Source: Kribbella turkmenica
GTDB lineage: Bacteria > Actinomycetota > Actinomycetes > Propionibacteriales > Kribbellaceae
Reading direction: 5' to 3'
NCBI RefSeq assembly: GCF_004348725.1
Contig: NZ_SMKR01000058.1
Location: 1-38,527 of the forward strand
Length of the DNA: 38,527 nucleotides
Part shown: piece by piece, positions 7,042-14,101 of the stretch
Layout: the number at the start of each line of letters is the position of its first letter
How positions within the stretch are numbered: the stretch's first letter is position 1
Translations under genes and position numbers: made by a program
The notes under the pieces: model-generated
Told to the model about the DNA's origin: nothing
The model's database searches: none
Seen by the model: the letters and a program-made list of their open reading frames with translations, nothing else

Positions 7042-8340
7042 GTGGGCTGGAAGGCGGTTCAACCGCTGCGCCATCGGGACTACCGGCTGCTGTGGACCGG
7101 ACTGGCGGTCGCGCTGCTCGGCAGCGGGCTGTGGCTGGTCGCCCTCGCCTGGCAGGTGATCGAGCTCGGCGGCGGGCCGGTCCAGCTGTCGGTGGTGACG
7201 ACGGCGTACAGCATCGGACTCGTCGTCTGCGTGCTGTTCGGCGGGATCGCGGCCGACCGGTTGTCGCAGCGCAGCGTGATCATCGCGGCCGACACCGTCC
7301 GGGGATTGGTGCTGCTGGTCGTCGCCGGGCTGGCGCTGAGTGGGTTGCTCGAGGTGTGGCACCTGGCCGGTGCCGCCGTCCTGATCGGCGCCGGCGAGGC
7401 GTTCCTCATCCCGGCGTACACGGCGCTCGTGCCGAAGCTGCTGCCGGCCGACGAGTTGCTCGCCGCGAACGGGCTGGAGGGCACGCTGCGGCCGCTGGCC
7501 CAGCAGGCGACCGGGCCGGCGCTCGGTGGTCTGGCGATCGCAGCGCTGTCACCCGGGGTCGCGATCCTGGTGACCGCGCTCACCTACTTCTTCTCCGCGG
7601 GCTGCGTGCTCGCGATGCGGGTGCCGTCGAGCGGCTTCGAGCCGGTCGAGCCGGGTGACGTCGAGGACACCGGCGAGAAGGCCGATGCGCGGACCGTGTT
7701 CGGTGACCTGCGCGAAGGCTGGCGGTACGTCCGGCAGACGCGCTGGCTGCTCGCCTCGCTGCTGTTCGGCACGGTGTTCGTGCTGCTGATCCTCGGGCCG
7801 CTCGAGGTGCTGCTGCCGTTCGCCGTCCGGGACCAGCTCGGCGGCGGACCGAGCGACTTCGGACTCGTGCTGGCCGCGTTCGGCATCGGCGGGGCCGCCG
7901 GCGCGCTGCTGATCTCGTCGCGCAGCCTGCCGCGGCGGTACCTGACCGTGATGACACTGCTGTGGGGCGTCGGGTCGCTGCCGTTCGCCGTGCTCGGGTT
8001 CGCCCGCGACCTGTGGATGATGATGGCGGGCGCGGCTGTCGTCGGCGTGACCAGCTCGGCGGCGATGGTGATCTGGGGGACGCTGCTGCAGCGCCGGGTG
8101 CCTGACCACCTGCGAGGCCGGATCGCCAGCCTGGACTTCTTCGTCTCGCTGCTGCTGATGCCGCTGTCGATGGCGCTGGCCGGGCCGGCGGGCGCCGTAC
8201 TCGGGCTGACGGCGGTGTTCCTGATCGCCGGGATCGGCCCCGCGCTGATCTCGTTCCTGGTGGTGTACTTCGGCCGGATGCCGTCGGACGAGATCGCCCA
8301 CCCGCTCGACCACGCGGAGCCGGCGCCCAGCGCGGCTTGA
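7042..8340 (+). CDS. MFS transporter (drug/siderophore exporter type, MFS_3)
   Basis: A 432-residue inner-membrane protein with about twelve hydrophobic helices and a charged central loop around residues 200-225. It opens PLRHRDYRLLWTGLAVALLGSGLW, typical of the MFS_3/EntS-like exporters; loop 2-3 carries GGIAADRLSQR, the MFS GxxxDRxxRR-type signature. GTG 7042 has GGGAGGG 4 nt upstream, whereas the longer open frame would run through the operator. Divergent from a MarR gene that presumably senses the exported compound. Drug or metabolite efflux is inferred from family and context; the substrate is unknown. The C-terminus is complete and its TGA overlaps a truncated DUF6766 frame. Confidence 0.88.
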   Translation: MGWKAVQPLRHRDYRLLWTGLAVALLGSGLWLVALAWQVIELGGGPVQLSVVTTAYSIGLVVCVLFGGIAADRLSQRSVIIAADTVRGLVLLVVAGLALSGLLEVWHLAGAAVLIGAGEAFLIPAYTALVPKLLPADELLAANGLEGTLRPLAQQATGPALGGLAIAALSPGVAILVTALTYFFSAGCVLAMRVPSSGFEPVEPGDVEDTGEKADARTVFGDLREGWRYVRQTRWLLASLLFGTVFVLLILGPLEVLLPFAVRDQLGGGPSDFGLVLAAFGIGGAAGALLISSRSLPRRYLTVMTLLWGVGSLPFAVLGFARDLWMMMAGAAVVGVTSSAAMVIWGTLLQRRVPDHLRGRIASLDFFVSLLLMPLSMALAGPAGAVLGLTAVFLIAGIGPALISFLVVYFGRMPSDEIAHPLDHAEPAPSAA

Positions 8341-8945
8341 CCCGGATCCGGCTGCTGTTCACCGGGCACGCGCAGGAGAACTCCGAGCTGGCCGACCACG
8401 GGCAGCCGCCGCAGAGCCTCGGGCAGTACCTCGTCTCCTCCTCCTTCGGTGAGGCGGTGTTCGAGAACTGGGAGTCCGAGTTCCTGCAGATGGGAATGTA
8501 CGTCCTGCTGACGGCGTACCTGGTGCAGAAGGGGTCGGCGGAGTCCAGGCCGCTCGAGGGGTCGGCCCCGCAGGACGAGGACCCGCGGGAGCACCGTAAC
8601 GACCAGGAGGCACCGTGGCCGGTTCGGCACGGATCCGCCACGGTGCTCTGGCTGTACGAGAACTCGCTCGCGATCGCCTTCGGGCTGGTCTTCCTGTTGT
8701 CCTTCTGGCTGCACGCGGTGACCGGTGCCGGGGCGTACAGCGAGGAGCAGACGATGCACGGTGGCGAGGCGGTCACCGCCTGGCAGTACGTCTGGACGTC
8801 GCAGTTCTGGTACGAGTCCTTCCAGAACTGGCAGAGCGAGTTCCTCGCGGTGGCCGCGATCGTCGGCGGGTCGATCCACCTGCGTCAGCGCCGGTCGGCC
8901 CAGTCGAAGCCGGTGCACGCCCCGAACTCGGAGACCGGCGGCTGA
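8337..8945 (+). CDS. DUF6766 membrane protein lacking its first transmembrane helix
   Basis: Two tandem homologous units are visible: ENWESEFL (43-50) and QNWQSEFL (163-170), each followed by a hydrophobic helix and a QKGSAES / RRSAQS segment. The second unit begins with a helix (YENSLAIAFGLVFLLSFWLH) absent from the first unit, which starts abruptly at LLFTGHAQENSE. Full-length members, as I remember them, have about 25 extra residues with that helix at the N-terminus. The only start is a TTG at 8337 overlapping the MFS stop (TTGA). So the 5' end has probably been deleted and the remainder fused to the MFS gene; it may be expressed by coupling or may be decaying. Function unknown. Confidence 0.7.
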   Translation: MTRIRLLFTGHAQENSELADHGQPPQSLGQYLVSSSFGEAVFENWESEFLQMGMYVLLTAYLVQKGSAESRPLEGSAPQDEDPREHRNDQEAPWPVRHGSATVLWLYENSLAIAFGLVFLLSFWLHAVTGAGAYSEEQTMHGGEAVTAWQYVWTSQFWYESFQNWQSEFLAVAAIVGGSIHLRQRRSAQSKPVHAPNSETGG

Positions 8946-9045
8946 TTGACCACGCCCGGGCGGGAACGGTGACGGGAGGCCGTTCGTTCTGGGGGTAGGT
9001 GTCTGTGGGGCGGGTGCAGGTGAGGTGTGTCGTGGGTGAGATCCG

Positions 9046-9696
9046 GTGAGGCGTCCCTCCCCGCTGGTGCGTCGGATGGCGGTCGCGGGCGGTCTGGGCG
9101 TCGGCACGACCGGGGTCCTGACCGGAGTGTTGCTTTTCGGTCCGCTGGCCGCGTCGATCCTGCTCGCCGTCGTCTTCGCGCTGGTGTGGCCGCTGGCCGC
9201 GGTGATCCGGCACGTTGCCGACGACGCGCCGTACCGGTCCGCCGTGGTCGTCGCCGGAGCCGCGGCTGCCGGGGTGCTGTGTCTCCCGGGTCTGGTGCGG
9301 CTGATGGCGTGGGGTGCCATCGGGCTGGCGGTCGCGCTGCTCGTCGCCGGGCTCTTCATCCTGATCGATCTCGTCACGCCGGAGCGCCGGACGCGACCAT
9401 CACGCAGTCAGCGCACGCTCGAGGAGCTGAAGCAGGCAGAGCTCCAGGAGGACGAGCAGCTCATCGCCTCGCTCAAGTGCCCGCTCAGCATCGAGGAGCT
9501 CTGCGGCCTCTGGACGGAGACCGCCACCCAGCTGGCCCAGGGCGCGGGACCGCGTGACCGCCAGGCGGTCGCCGAGGTACGGCGGATCTGCCTGGACGAG
9601 TTCGAGCGCCGCAACCCCGCCGGCTTCCACCGCTGGCTCGACGCCGGCGCCCCCGCCAACCCGAGCAGCTACCTGCTGCCTACGCCCGGCGAGTAG
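9046..9696 (+). CDS. Unknown membrane protein with four helices and a cytosolic helical domain
   Basis: 216 residues from GTG 9046. Two hydrophobic hairpins occupy about residues 11-55 and 64-110, followed by a basic stretch (TPERRTRPSRSQR) and a soluble alpha-helical tail of about 100 residues: TLEELKQAELQEDEQLIASL, a CPLSIEELCGLWTETATQLA segment and a conserved-looking ending FERRNPAGFHRWLDAG. I do not recognise a family. The positive-inside rule puts the tail in the cytoplasm. It is followed within 6 bp by the convergent end of ku. The preceding 100 bp hold no gene. Confidence 0.65.
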   Translation: MRRPSPLVRRMAVAGGLGVGTTGVLTGVLLFGPLAASILLAVVFALVWPLAAVIRHVADDAPYRSAVVVAGAAAAGVLCLPGLVRLMAWGAIGLAVALLVAGLFILIDLVTPERRTRPSRSQRTLEELKQAELQEDEQLIASLKCPLSIEELCGLWTETATQLAQGAGPRDRQAVAEVRRICLDEFERRNPAGFHRWLDAGAPANPSSYLLPTPGE

Positions 9697-9701
9697 TCAG
9701 G

Positions 9702-10634
9702 TCAGGCGGCCTTCTTCCGGCTGGAGGTCTTCTTCGCGGTGGACTTCTTCGCGGTGGACTTCTTCGCCGTGGTCTTCTTGGCCGTGGTTTTCTCGGCGGT
9801 GGACTTCTTCGCGGAGGTCTTCTTCGTGGTCTTCTTGGTGGCGCCGGACGTACGGCGGCTGCGGGCGGCCTCGACGCTGGCACGCAGGGCGGAGACGAGG
9901 TCGGTCGGAGTGGTGGCCTCCGGCTCCTCCTCGGTGAAGACGACCTCCTTGCCCTTGCGCTTGGTCTCGACCAGGTCCTTCACCCGTTCGGTGTAGGTGT
10001 CCGTGTAGGCGCTCGGCTTCCATTCGCCGCTCATCGCCTCGATCAGGTCGGCCGCCATCGACAGCTGCTTGCCGGCACTCGACCTGGCCGGCAGGTCGTC
10101 GAGCTCCTCGGCCGGGTTGCGGATCTCGTCGGCGAAGTACATCGTCTCCAGCACCAGCACCTTGTCCTGGGCCCGGATGGTGGCCAGGTACTCCTTGCCG
10201 CGCATGACGAACTTCGCGATCCCGGCTCGGTTGGTCTTCTTGAGCGCGTCCCGCAACAGGGCGTACGACCCCTTGTTGTCGGCGTCCTTCGGGCCCAGGT
10301 AGTAGCTCTTCTGGTAGTAGATCGGGTCGATCTCGTCCAGGTCGACGAAGGTGGAGATCTCCAGCGACCGCGACTTGCCGGGCGCGATGTTGTCCAGTTC
10401 CTCCGGCTCGACGATCACGTACTTGCCGTCGCCGAGGTCGTGACCCTTGACGATCTTCTCGTAGTCGACCTCGCGTCCGGTGCGCTCGTTCACCCGTTTG
10501 TACCGGATCCTGTCCGAGGTCCCCCTCTGGAACTGGTGGAAGTCGACCTCGTGCTCCTCGGTCGCGCTGTACAGCCCGACCGGCACCGAGACCAGTCCGA
10601 AATTGATGTACCCGCTCCAGATCGACCGCGCCAT
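9702..10634 (-). CDS. ku: Non-homologous end-joining protein Ku
   Basis: A 310-residue bacterial Ku homodimer subunit that rings broken DNA ends and recruits ligase D. It opens ARSIWSGYINFGLVSVPVGLY, the hallmark of the family, and continues through KGHDLGDGKYVIVEPEEL, YYLGPKD and GKEYLATIRAQD. After about residue 255 comes a lysine/threonine/serine tail of repeated KKTTAKKS units, like the DNA-binding tails of long actinobacterial Kus. ATG 10634 has GAGAGGAG 7 nt upstream. It lies 37 bp downstream of a coiled-coil gene on the same strand, probably one transcript. No ligD is present in the window. Confidence 0.95.
   Translation of the reverse strand: MARSIWSGYINFGLVSVPVGLYSATEEHEVDFHQFQRGTSDRIRYKRVNERTGREVDYEKIVKGHDLGDGKYVIVEPEELDNIAPGKSRSLEISTFVDLDEIDPIYYQKSYYLGPKDADNKGSYALLRDALKKTNRAGIAKFVMRGKEYLATIRAQDKVLVLETMYFADEIRNPAEELDDLPARSSAGKQLSMAADLIEAMSGEWKPSAYTDTYTERVKDLVETKRKGKEVVFTEEEPEATTPTDLVSALRASVEAARSRRTSGATKKTTKKTSAKKSTAEKTTAKKTTAKKSTAKKSTAKKTSSRKKAA
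9736..9846. repeat. Degenerate 15-bp tandem repeats in the ku 3' end
   Basis: Variants of GCGGTGGACTTCTTC recur head to tail and encode the Lys/Thr/Ser tail units of Ku. The array stays in frame, so copy number can change without disrupting the protein. Confidence 0.7.
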
Positions 10635-10671
10635 CGCCCGGCTCCTCTCGTCGTCCGCGCCGGTACCCAGG

Positions 10672-11535
10672 TCAGAGACGGTTGTACCGCTTCCGCGCCT
10701 CCCGGCTGTGCTTCTGTGCGTCCCGGGCGGCCCGGCGCGCGTCGTCCAGCTCGGCGCCCAGCCGTCGCACCCGTTCCTGGGCCTCGGCCAGCGCCTCGCG
10801 GGCCTCATCCAGCTGGTTGTCCAGGTCCTCGACCGTCGCCTCGGCCTGCTGCGCCGCCGAGACCGCCGCCTCGAACTCCTCCTTCGCCTCGGCCTTCTTC
10901 GCGGCCTCCCGTTCCTCCTGCTCCTGCTCGGCCTTCTCGCGCTTGCGGCGCGCGGCGGCCGACTCCTCCTCCGCCGCGGTCTCCGCCTTGCGGCGTTCCC
11001 GCGCCTTCTGCCGGCGCTCGTCCGTCAGCGGGGTGACGTTGGTGGGCTCGCCGCTCTCGTCGACCACCCCGAAGCCGACGTGCCGCAGCGCGCTGCTCAG
11101 CCGACCTTCCCGTACGGCGTCACCCGCGGCGGGGTCGACCAGCGCCGCGTCGAGGGTCTCGCGGAGCTTCTGGCCGACGTCGGCGCTGATCTTCTGGCCC
11201 TGCTGCTCGGCCAGCTTCGTGGCCTCCTTGGCGAGCTTGTCGAGCACCTTGTGCCGCTTCGGGGCCAGCTCGCGCAGCCGCTCGCCGTCCAGGTCCGCGG
11301 TCGCCTCGCGGAACTCGTCGCCGAGCGCGAGCAGGTCGTCCAGCTCGTCCGGCAGCTCGCGGGCGACCAGGTTCGTCACCCAGGCGGCGACCGTCGGTTT
11401 GCGCATCGCCTTCAGCCGAGTCGATCCCAGCTGGTCACCGTCCGCCTTCAGCTGCTTCGCCAGCTCGTTGCGAGTAGCAATGAAGTCGGCCGCGGACGCC
11501 GCGTAGAGCGTGTCGGCCGCCTCCTCGAAGTCCAC
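10672..11535 (-). CDS. Long coiled-coil protein upstream of ku
   Basis: 287 residues from GTG 11535, the first plausible start of a longer open frame. TAGCGT lies 7 nt before the GTG and there is no Shine-Dalgarno sequence, so a leaderless mRNA is likely. Residues 1-150 form a helical domain (DTLYAASAADFIATRNELAK, MRKPTVAAWVTNLVAREL, LRELAPKRHKVLDKLAKEA). Residues 150-287 are an almost uninterrupted Glu/Ala/Arg/Lys coiled coil ending in RKRYNRL. No transmembrane segment or enzyme motif. I recognise it as an actinobacterial hypothetical without a named function. Placement 37 bp before ku on the same strand suggests co-expression and possibly a DNA-repair accessory role, which is inference. Confidence 0.75.
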   Translation of the reverse strand: MDFEEAADTLYAASAADFIATRNELAKQLKADGDQLGSTRLKAMRKPTVAAWVTNLVARELPDELDDLLALGDEFREATADLDGERLRELAPKRHKVLDKLAKEATKLAEQQGQKISADVGQKLRETLDAALVDPAAGDAVREGRLSSALRHVGFGVVDESGEPTNVTPLTDERRQKARERRKAETAAEEESAAARRKREKAEQEQEEREAAKKAEAKEEFEAAVSAAQQAEATVEDLDNQLDEAREALAEAQERVRRLGAELDDARRAARDAQKHSREARKRYNRL

Positions 11536-11571
11536 GGCACCGACGCTACCGGAACTCCCCCGCGCACAGAA

Positions 11572-11607
11572 CCACCCCGGCCTGCGGGGGGATCTGCGCC
11601 GGGGTGG
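11572..11607 (-). terminator. Hairpin terminator of csbD
   Basis: Arms CCACCCCGGC (11572-11581) and GCCGGGGTGG (11598-11607) pair perfectly over 10 bp with a 16-nt loop, 20 bp beyond the csbD stop. No U-tract. It also separates csbD from the promoter of the coiled-coil gene. Confidence 0.6.
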
Positions 11608-11627
11608 CGGACCTGCGGTGGCCCGGG

Positions 11628-11801
11628 TTACTTCTTGAAGGCGTCCTTGGCCTTCTCGCCGGCCTGCTTCAGGGCGGCCACCGACTCCTCGGTCTCGCCC
11701 TCGGCCTGCAAGTCGCGGTCGTCGGTCGCGTCGCCGGTCTTCGCCTTGACCTTGCCCTTGGCTTCCTCGGCGGCGTTCTTCATCTTGTCTCCGATACCCA
11801 T
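11628..11801 (-). CDS. CsbD family small stress protein
   Basis: 57 residues beginning MGIGDKMKNAAEEAKGKVKA and continuing TGDATDDRDLQAEGETEES, the canonical CsbD pattern: a short, hydrophilic, Lys/Glu/Ala-rich helical-hairpin protein of unknown biochemical role. In Bacillus csbD belongs to the SigB general-stress regulon. ATG 11801 has GAAGGAG 7 nt upstream; the longer open frame is rejected because it would read through the hairpin region. Divergent from the flavodoxin-like gene at 11936, ends before a strong hairpin. Confidence 0.9.
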   Translation of the reverse strand: MGIGDKMKNAAEEAKGKVKAKTGDATDDRDLQAEGETEESVAALKQAGEKAKDAFKK

Positions 11802-11833
11802 CGTTCTTCTCCTTCGTGGGTCGGTAACTGTCG

Positions 11834-11900
11834 CTCCCCGGGTGCCCGCGGGTGGGGAGTCCATGCATGCCCGCGGACCCTGCATGGAGGGTCCGCGGGC
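11834..11900. promoter_or_regulatory. Structured intergenic element with a 12-bp perfect stem between csbD and the reductase gene
   Basis: GCCCGCGGACCC (11869-11880) pairs perfectly with GGGTCCGCGGGC (11889-11900) around an 8-nt TGCATGGA loop. A weaker CTCCCC/GGGGAG inverted repeat lies just before it (11834-11859). Because the flanking genes point away from each other this is not a 3' terminator; it is either an operator or a 5'-leader hairpin of the + gene, ending 35 bp before its start. Confidence 0.6.
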
Positions 11901-11935
11901 GGGGAACCGGCGAGGGCCTACCCGAAGGAGACGTG

Positions 11936-12541
11936 ATGCGGGCACTGGTTCTGAACTGCACCTTGAAGCCCTCGCCGGGCGAGTCGAACACCGACCTGCT
12001 GGCCGACGTGGTGGTCGAGGCGCTCCAGGAGGAGAAGGTCGACGTCGACCGGGTCCGGCTGGCTGACCTGACGATCAAGCCGGGGGTGAGCAGCGACGAG
12101 GGCACCGGGGACGACTGGCCCGGGATCCACCAGCAGTTGCTGGACAGCGAGATCCTGGTCGTCGCCACCCCCACGTGGGTCGGCCGGCCGTCGTCGATCG
12201 CCCAGCGGATGCTGGAACGGATGGACGCCATGCTCAGCGAGACCGACGACGAGGGACGGCCGGTCGCGTACAACAAGGTCGCCGGCATCGTGGTCACCGG
12301 CAACGAGGACGGCGCCCACCACGTGATCTCGGAGATCTGCGGCGGCCTGGTGGACATCGGCTACACGATCCCGGGGCAGGCCTGGACGTACTGGAACAAG
12401 GGTCCCGGACCAGGGCCGAGCTACTCGGAGACCGACGAGGGCCACGACTGGTCGGCGAAGACCGGGCGGGCGATGGCGAGCAACCTGGTGGCGGTCGCGC
12501 GAGCGCTGGCCGCGAACCCCGTGCCGGCCCCGCCGGGCTGA
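11936..12541 (+). CDS. Flavodoxin-fold NAD(P)H-dependent FMN reductase
   Basis: A 201-residue soluble flavodoxin/FMN-reductase family protein. The first strand and phosphate-binding loop read RALVLNCTLKPSPGESNTDLL; ATPTWVGRPSSIAQRMLERMD (about 82-102) is the second FMN-contacting loop, and VTGNEDGAHHVISEICG the third. It probably transfers hydride from NAD(P)H to quinones or other acceptors through FMN. ATG 11936 has GAAGGAG 6 nt upstream. It is next to csbD (divergent) and upstream of a SigB-type promoter; an oxidative-stress role fits but is inferred. Confidence 0.85.
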   Translation: MRALVLNCTLKPSPGESNTDLLADVVVEALQEEKVDVDRVRLADLTIKPGVSSDEGTGDDWPGIHQQLLDSEILVVATPTWVGRPSSIAQRMLERMDAMLSETDDEGRPVAYNKVAGIVVTGNEDGAHHVISEICGGLVDIGYTIPGQAWTYWNKGPGPGPSYSETDEGHDWSAKTGRAMASNLVAVARALAANPVPAPPG

Positions 12542-12564
12542 TTGTTCCGTACGTCCGGGGGTAC
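12540..12564 (+). promoter_or_regulatory. SigB/SigF-type promoter of the DUF7218-adh-phosphoketolase operon
   Basis: GATT (12540-12543), 15-bp spacer, GGGTAC (12559-12564). This fits the GNNT-N14-16-GGGTAY consensus described for Streptomyces SigB-family promoters. The predicted start near 12571 leaves a short leader with AAAGGAG before ATG 12594. A SigB-family sigma factor is encoded 4 kb away at 16478-17338. Confidence 0.55.
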
Positions 12565-12593
12565 CGGGCGAGCAGCGCGAAAGGAGCAAGCGA

Positions 12594-12917
12594 ATGCCTG
12601 CAGGATCGAGCCCGAAACGTGAGCGCCAGTACGAGCACATCAAGACCGGGCTGAAGAAGCGCGGCCGGAGCGAGGACACCGCCGAGGAGATCGCGGCCCG
12701 CACCGTGAACAAGGAACGCGCGCGGTCCGGCGAGGCCAAGCAGAAGAGCCGCTCCTCCACTCAGGACATCTCGTCCGGCCGCCGCGGCGGACTGCGGTCG
12801 CACAGCGGTTCCCGGGGGCGGACGAAGGAGCAGCTGTGCAACGAGGCCAAGCAGAAGAACATCAAGGGCCGGTCGAAGATGTCCAAGGCCCAGCTCGAGA
12901 AGGCTGTGGGCCGCTAG
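12594..12917 (+). CDS. DUF7218 / Rho-termination-factor-like small basic protein (often called 'plasmid stabilization protein')
   Basis: 107 residues, strongly basic. It begins MPAGSSPKRERQYEHIKTGL, contains AARTVNKERARSGE and an S/T/G/R-rich linker, and ends with a SAP/Rho-N-like helical motif (TKEQLCNEAKQKNIKGRSKM, SKAQLEKAVG). Rho-N-like motifs generally bind nucleic acid; the actual role is unknown and the 'plasmid stabilization' label is traditional. ATG 12594 is preceded by AAAGGAG. Its TAG overlaps the GTG of the alcohol dehydrogenase by one base (TAGTG), so the two are translationally coupled. Confidence 0.85.
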   Translation: MPAGSSPKRERQYEHIKTGLKKRGRSEDTAEEIAARTVNKERARSGEAKQKSRSSTQDISSGRRGGLRSHSGSRGRTKEQLCNEAKQKNIKGRSKMSKAQLEKAVGR

Positions 12918-14089
12918 TGAAGGCCCTCACCTGGCAGGGCAAGCGCTCGGTGGAAGTCGTCGACGTGCCGGACCCGCGGATCCAGGAACCGACCGATGCA
13001 GTCGTCAAGGTGACGACGACCGGGATCTGCGGGTCCGACCTTCATCTGTACGAGGTGATGGCCCCGTTCCTCGACCCCGGCGACATTCTCGGCCACGAGG
13101 CGATGGGCGTGGTCGAGGAGGTCGGCTCCGAGGTCACCAACCTGAAGCCCGGCGACCGCGTCGTCGTACCGTTCCAGATCGCCTGCGGTTCGTGCTTCAT
13201 GTGCACGCAGGATCTGCAGACACAGTGCGAGACGACCCAGGTCCGCGAGCAGGGCATGGGGGCGGCTCTGTTCGGCTACACCAAGCTCTACGGTCAGGTT
13301 CCCGGCGGTCAGGCGGAGCACCTGCGCGTTCCGCAGGCGCAGTACGGCCCGATCAAGGTCCCGGACGGGCCGCCCGACGACCGGTTCGTCTATCTGTCCG
13401 ACGTACTCCCGACGGCCTGGCAGGCAGTCGAGTACGCCGCGATCCCCGACGGCGGCACGGTCCTCGTACTGGGGCTGGGGCCGATCGGTGACATGTGCTG
13501 CCGGATCGCGATGCACCGCGGACACCGCGTGATCGGTGTCGACCTGGTGCCCGAGCGTCTCAAGCGCGCGGAGCTCCACGGTGTGGAGGTGCTCGAGTAC
13601 AGCGACGACGTCGCGGACGAGATCAAGGACCGCACCGAGGGACGCGGGCCGGACTCGGTGATCGACGCCGTCGGCATGGAGGCGCACGGTTCGCCGGTGG
13701 CCAAGGTCAGTCAGCAACTCGCCGGCTACCTGCCGGACGCCCTGCAACGCAAGGTGATGCAGACCCTCGGGGTCGACCGGCTGGCGGCGCTCTACCTGGC
13801 GGTCGATGCCGTCCGGCGGGGCGGCACGGTCTCGCTCATCGGGGTGTACGGCGGCATGGCCGACCCACTGCCGATGCTGACGATCTTCGACAAGCAACTC
13901 CAGTTCCGGATGGGCCAGGCCAACGTGCACCGGTGGTCCGACCGGATCCTGAAGCTGCTCGGTGACGAGGATCCGCTGAACGTGGACGGTTTCGCGACTC
14001 ACCACCTACCGTTGAGCGAGGGACCGGCGGCGTACGAAATGTTCCAGCAGAAGCGTGACGGAGCGGTGAAGGTGCTGCTGACCCCCTAG
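12917..14089 (+). CDS. Zinc-dependent alcohol dehydrogenase, glutathione-independent formaldehyde dehydrogenase-like
   Basis: A 390-residue medium-chain dehydrogenase. Catalytic zinc ligands Cys38 (GICGSDLH), His60 and Glu61 (GHEAMG); structural zinc cysteines 90, 93, 96 and 104; NAD-binding GLGPIG (186-191) followed by an acidic residue in GVDL, which favours NAD. The insertion around LAGYLPDALQRKVMQTLGVD (about 270-290) and overall length resemble the FdhA-like formaldehyde dehydrogenase branch. It starts at GTG 12917 overlapping the upstream stop. The phosphoketolase follows after 12 bp. Substrate (formaldehyde, other alcohol or aldehyde) is not determined by sequence. Confidence 0.88.
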   Translation: MKALTWQGKRSVEVVDVPDPRIQEPTDAVVKVTTTGICGSDLHLYEVMAPFLDPGDILGHEAMGVVEEVGSEVTNLKPGDRVVVPFQIACGSCFMCTQDLQTQCETTQVREQGMGAALFGYTKLYGQVPGGQAEHLRVPQAQYGPIKVPDGPPDDRFVYLSDVLPTAWQAVEYAAIPDGGTVLVLGLGPIGDMCCRIAMHRGHRVIGVDLVPERLKRAELHGVEVLEYSDDVADEIKDRTEGRGPDSVIDAVGMEAHGSPVAKVSQQLAGYLPDALQRKVMQTLGVDRLAALYLAVDAVRRGGTVSLIGVYGGMADPLPMLTIFDKQLQFRMGQANVHRWSDRILKLLGDEDPLNVDGFATHHLPLSEGPAAYEMFQQKRDGAVKVLLTP

Positions 14090-14101
14090 ACGGAGGATCT
14101 C

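Noticed and set aside
9736..9846. Repeat array considered as CRISPR or mobile repeat
   Set aside because: Units are contiguous, in frame and degenerate, and encode the Ku tail; there are no spacers.
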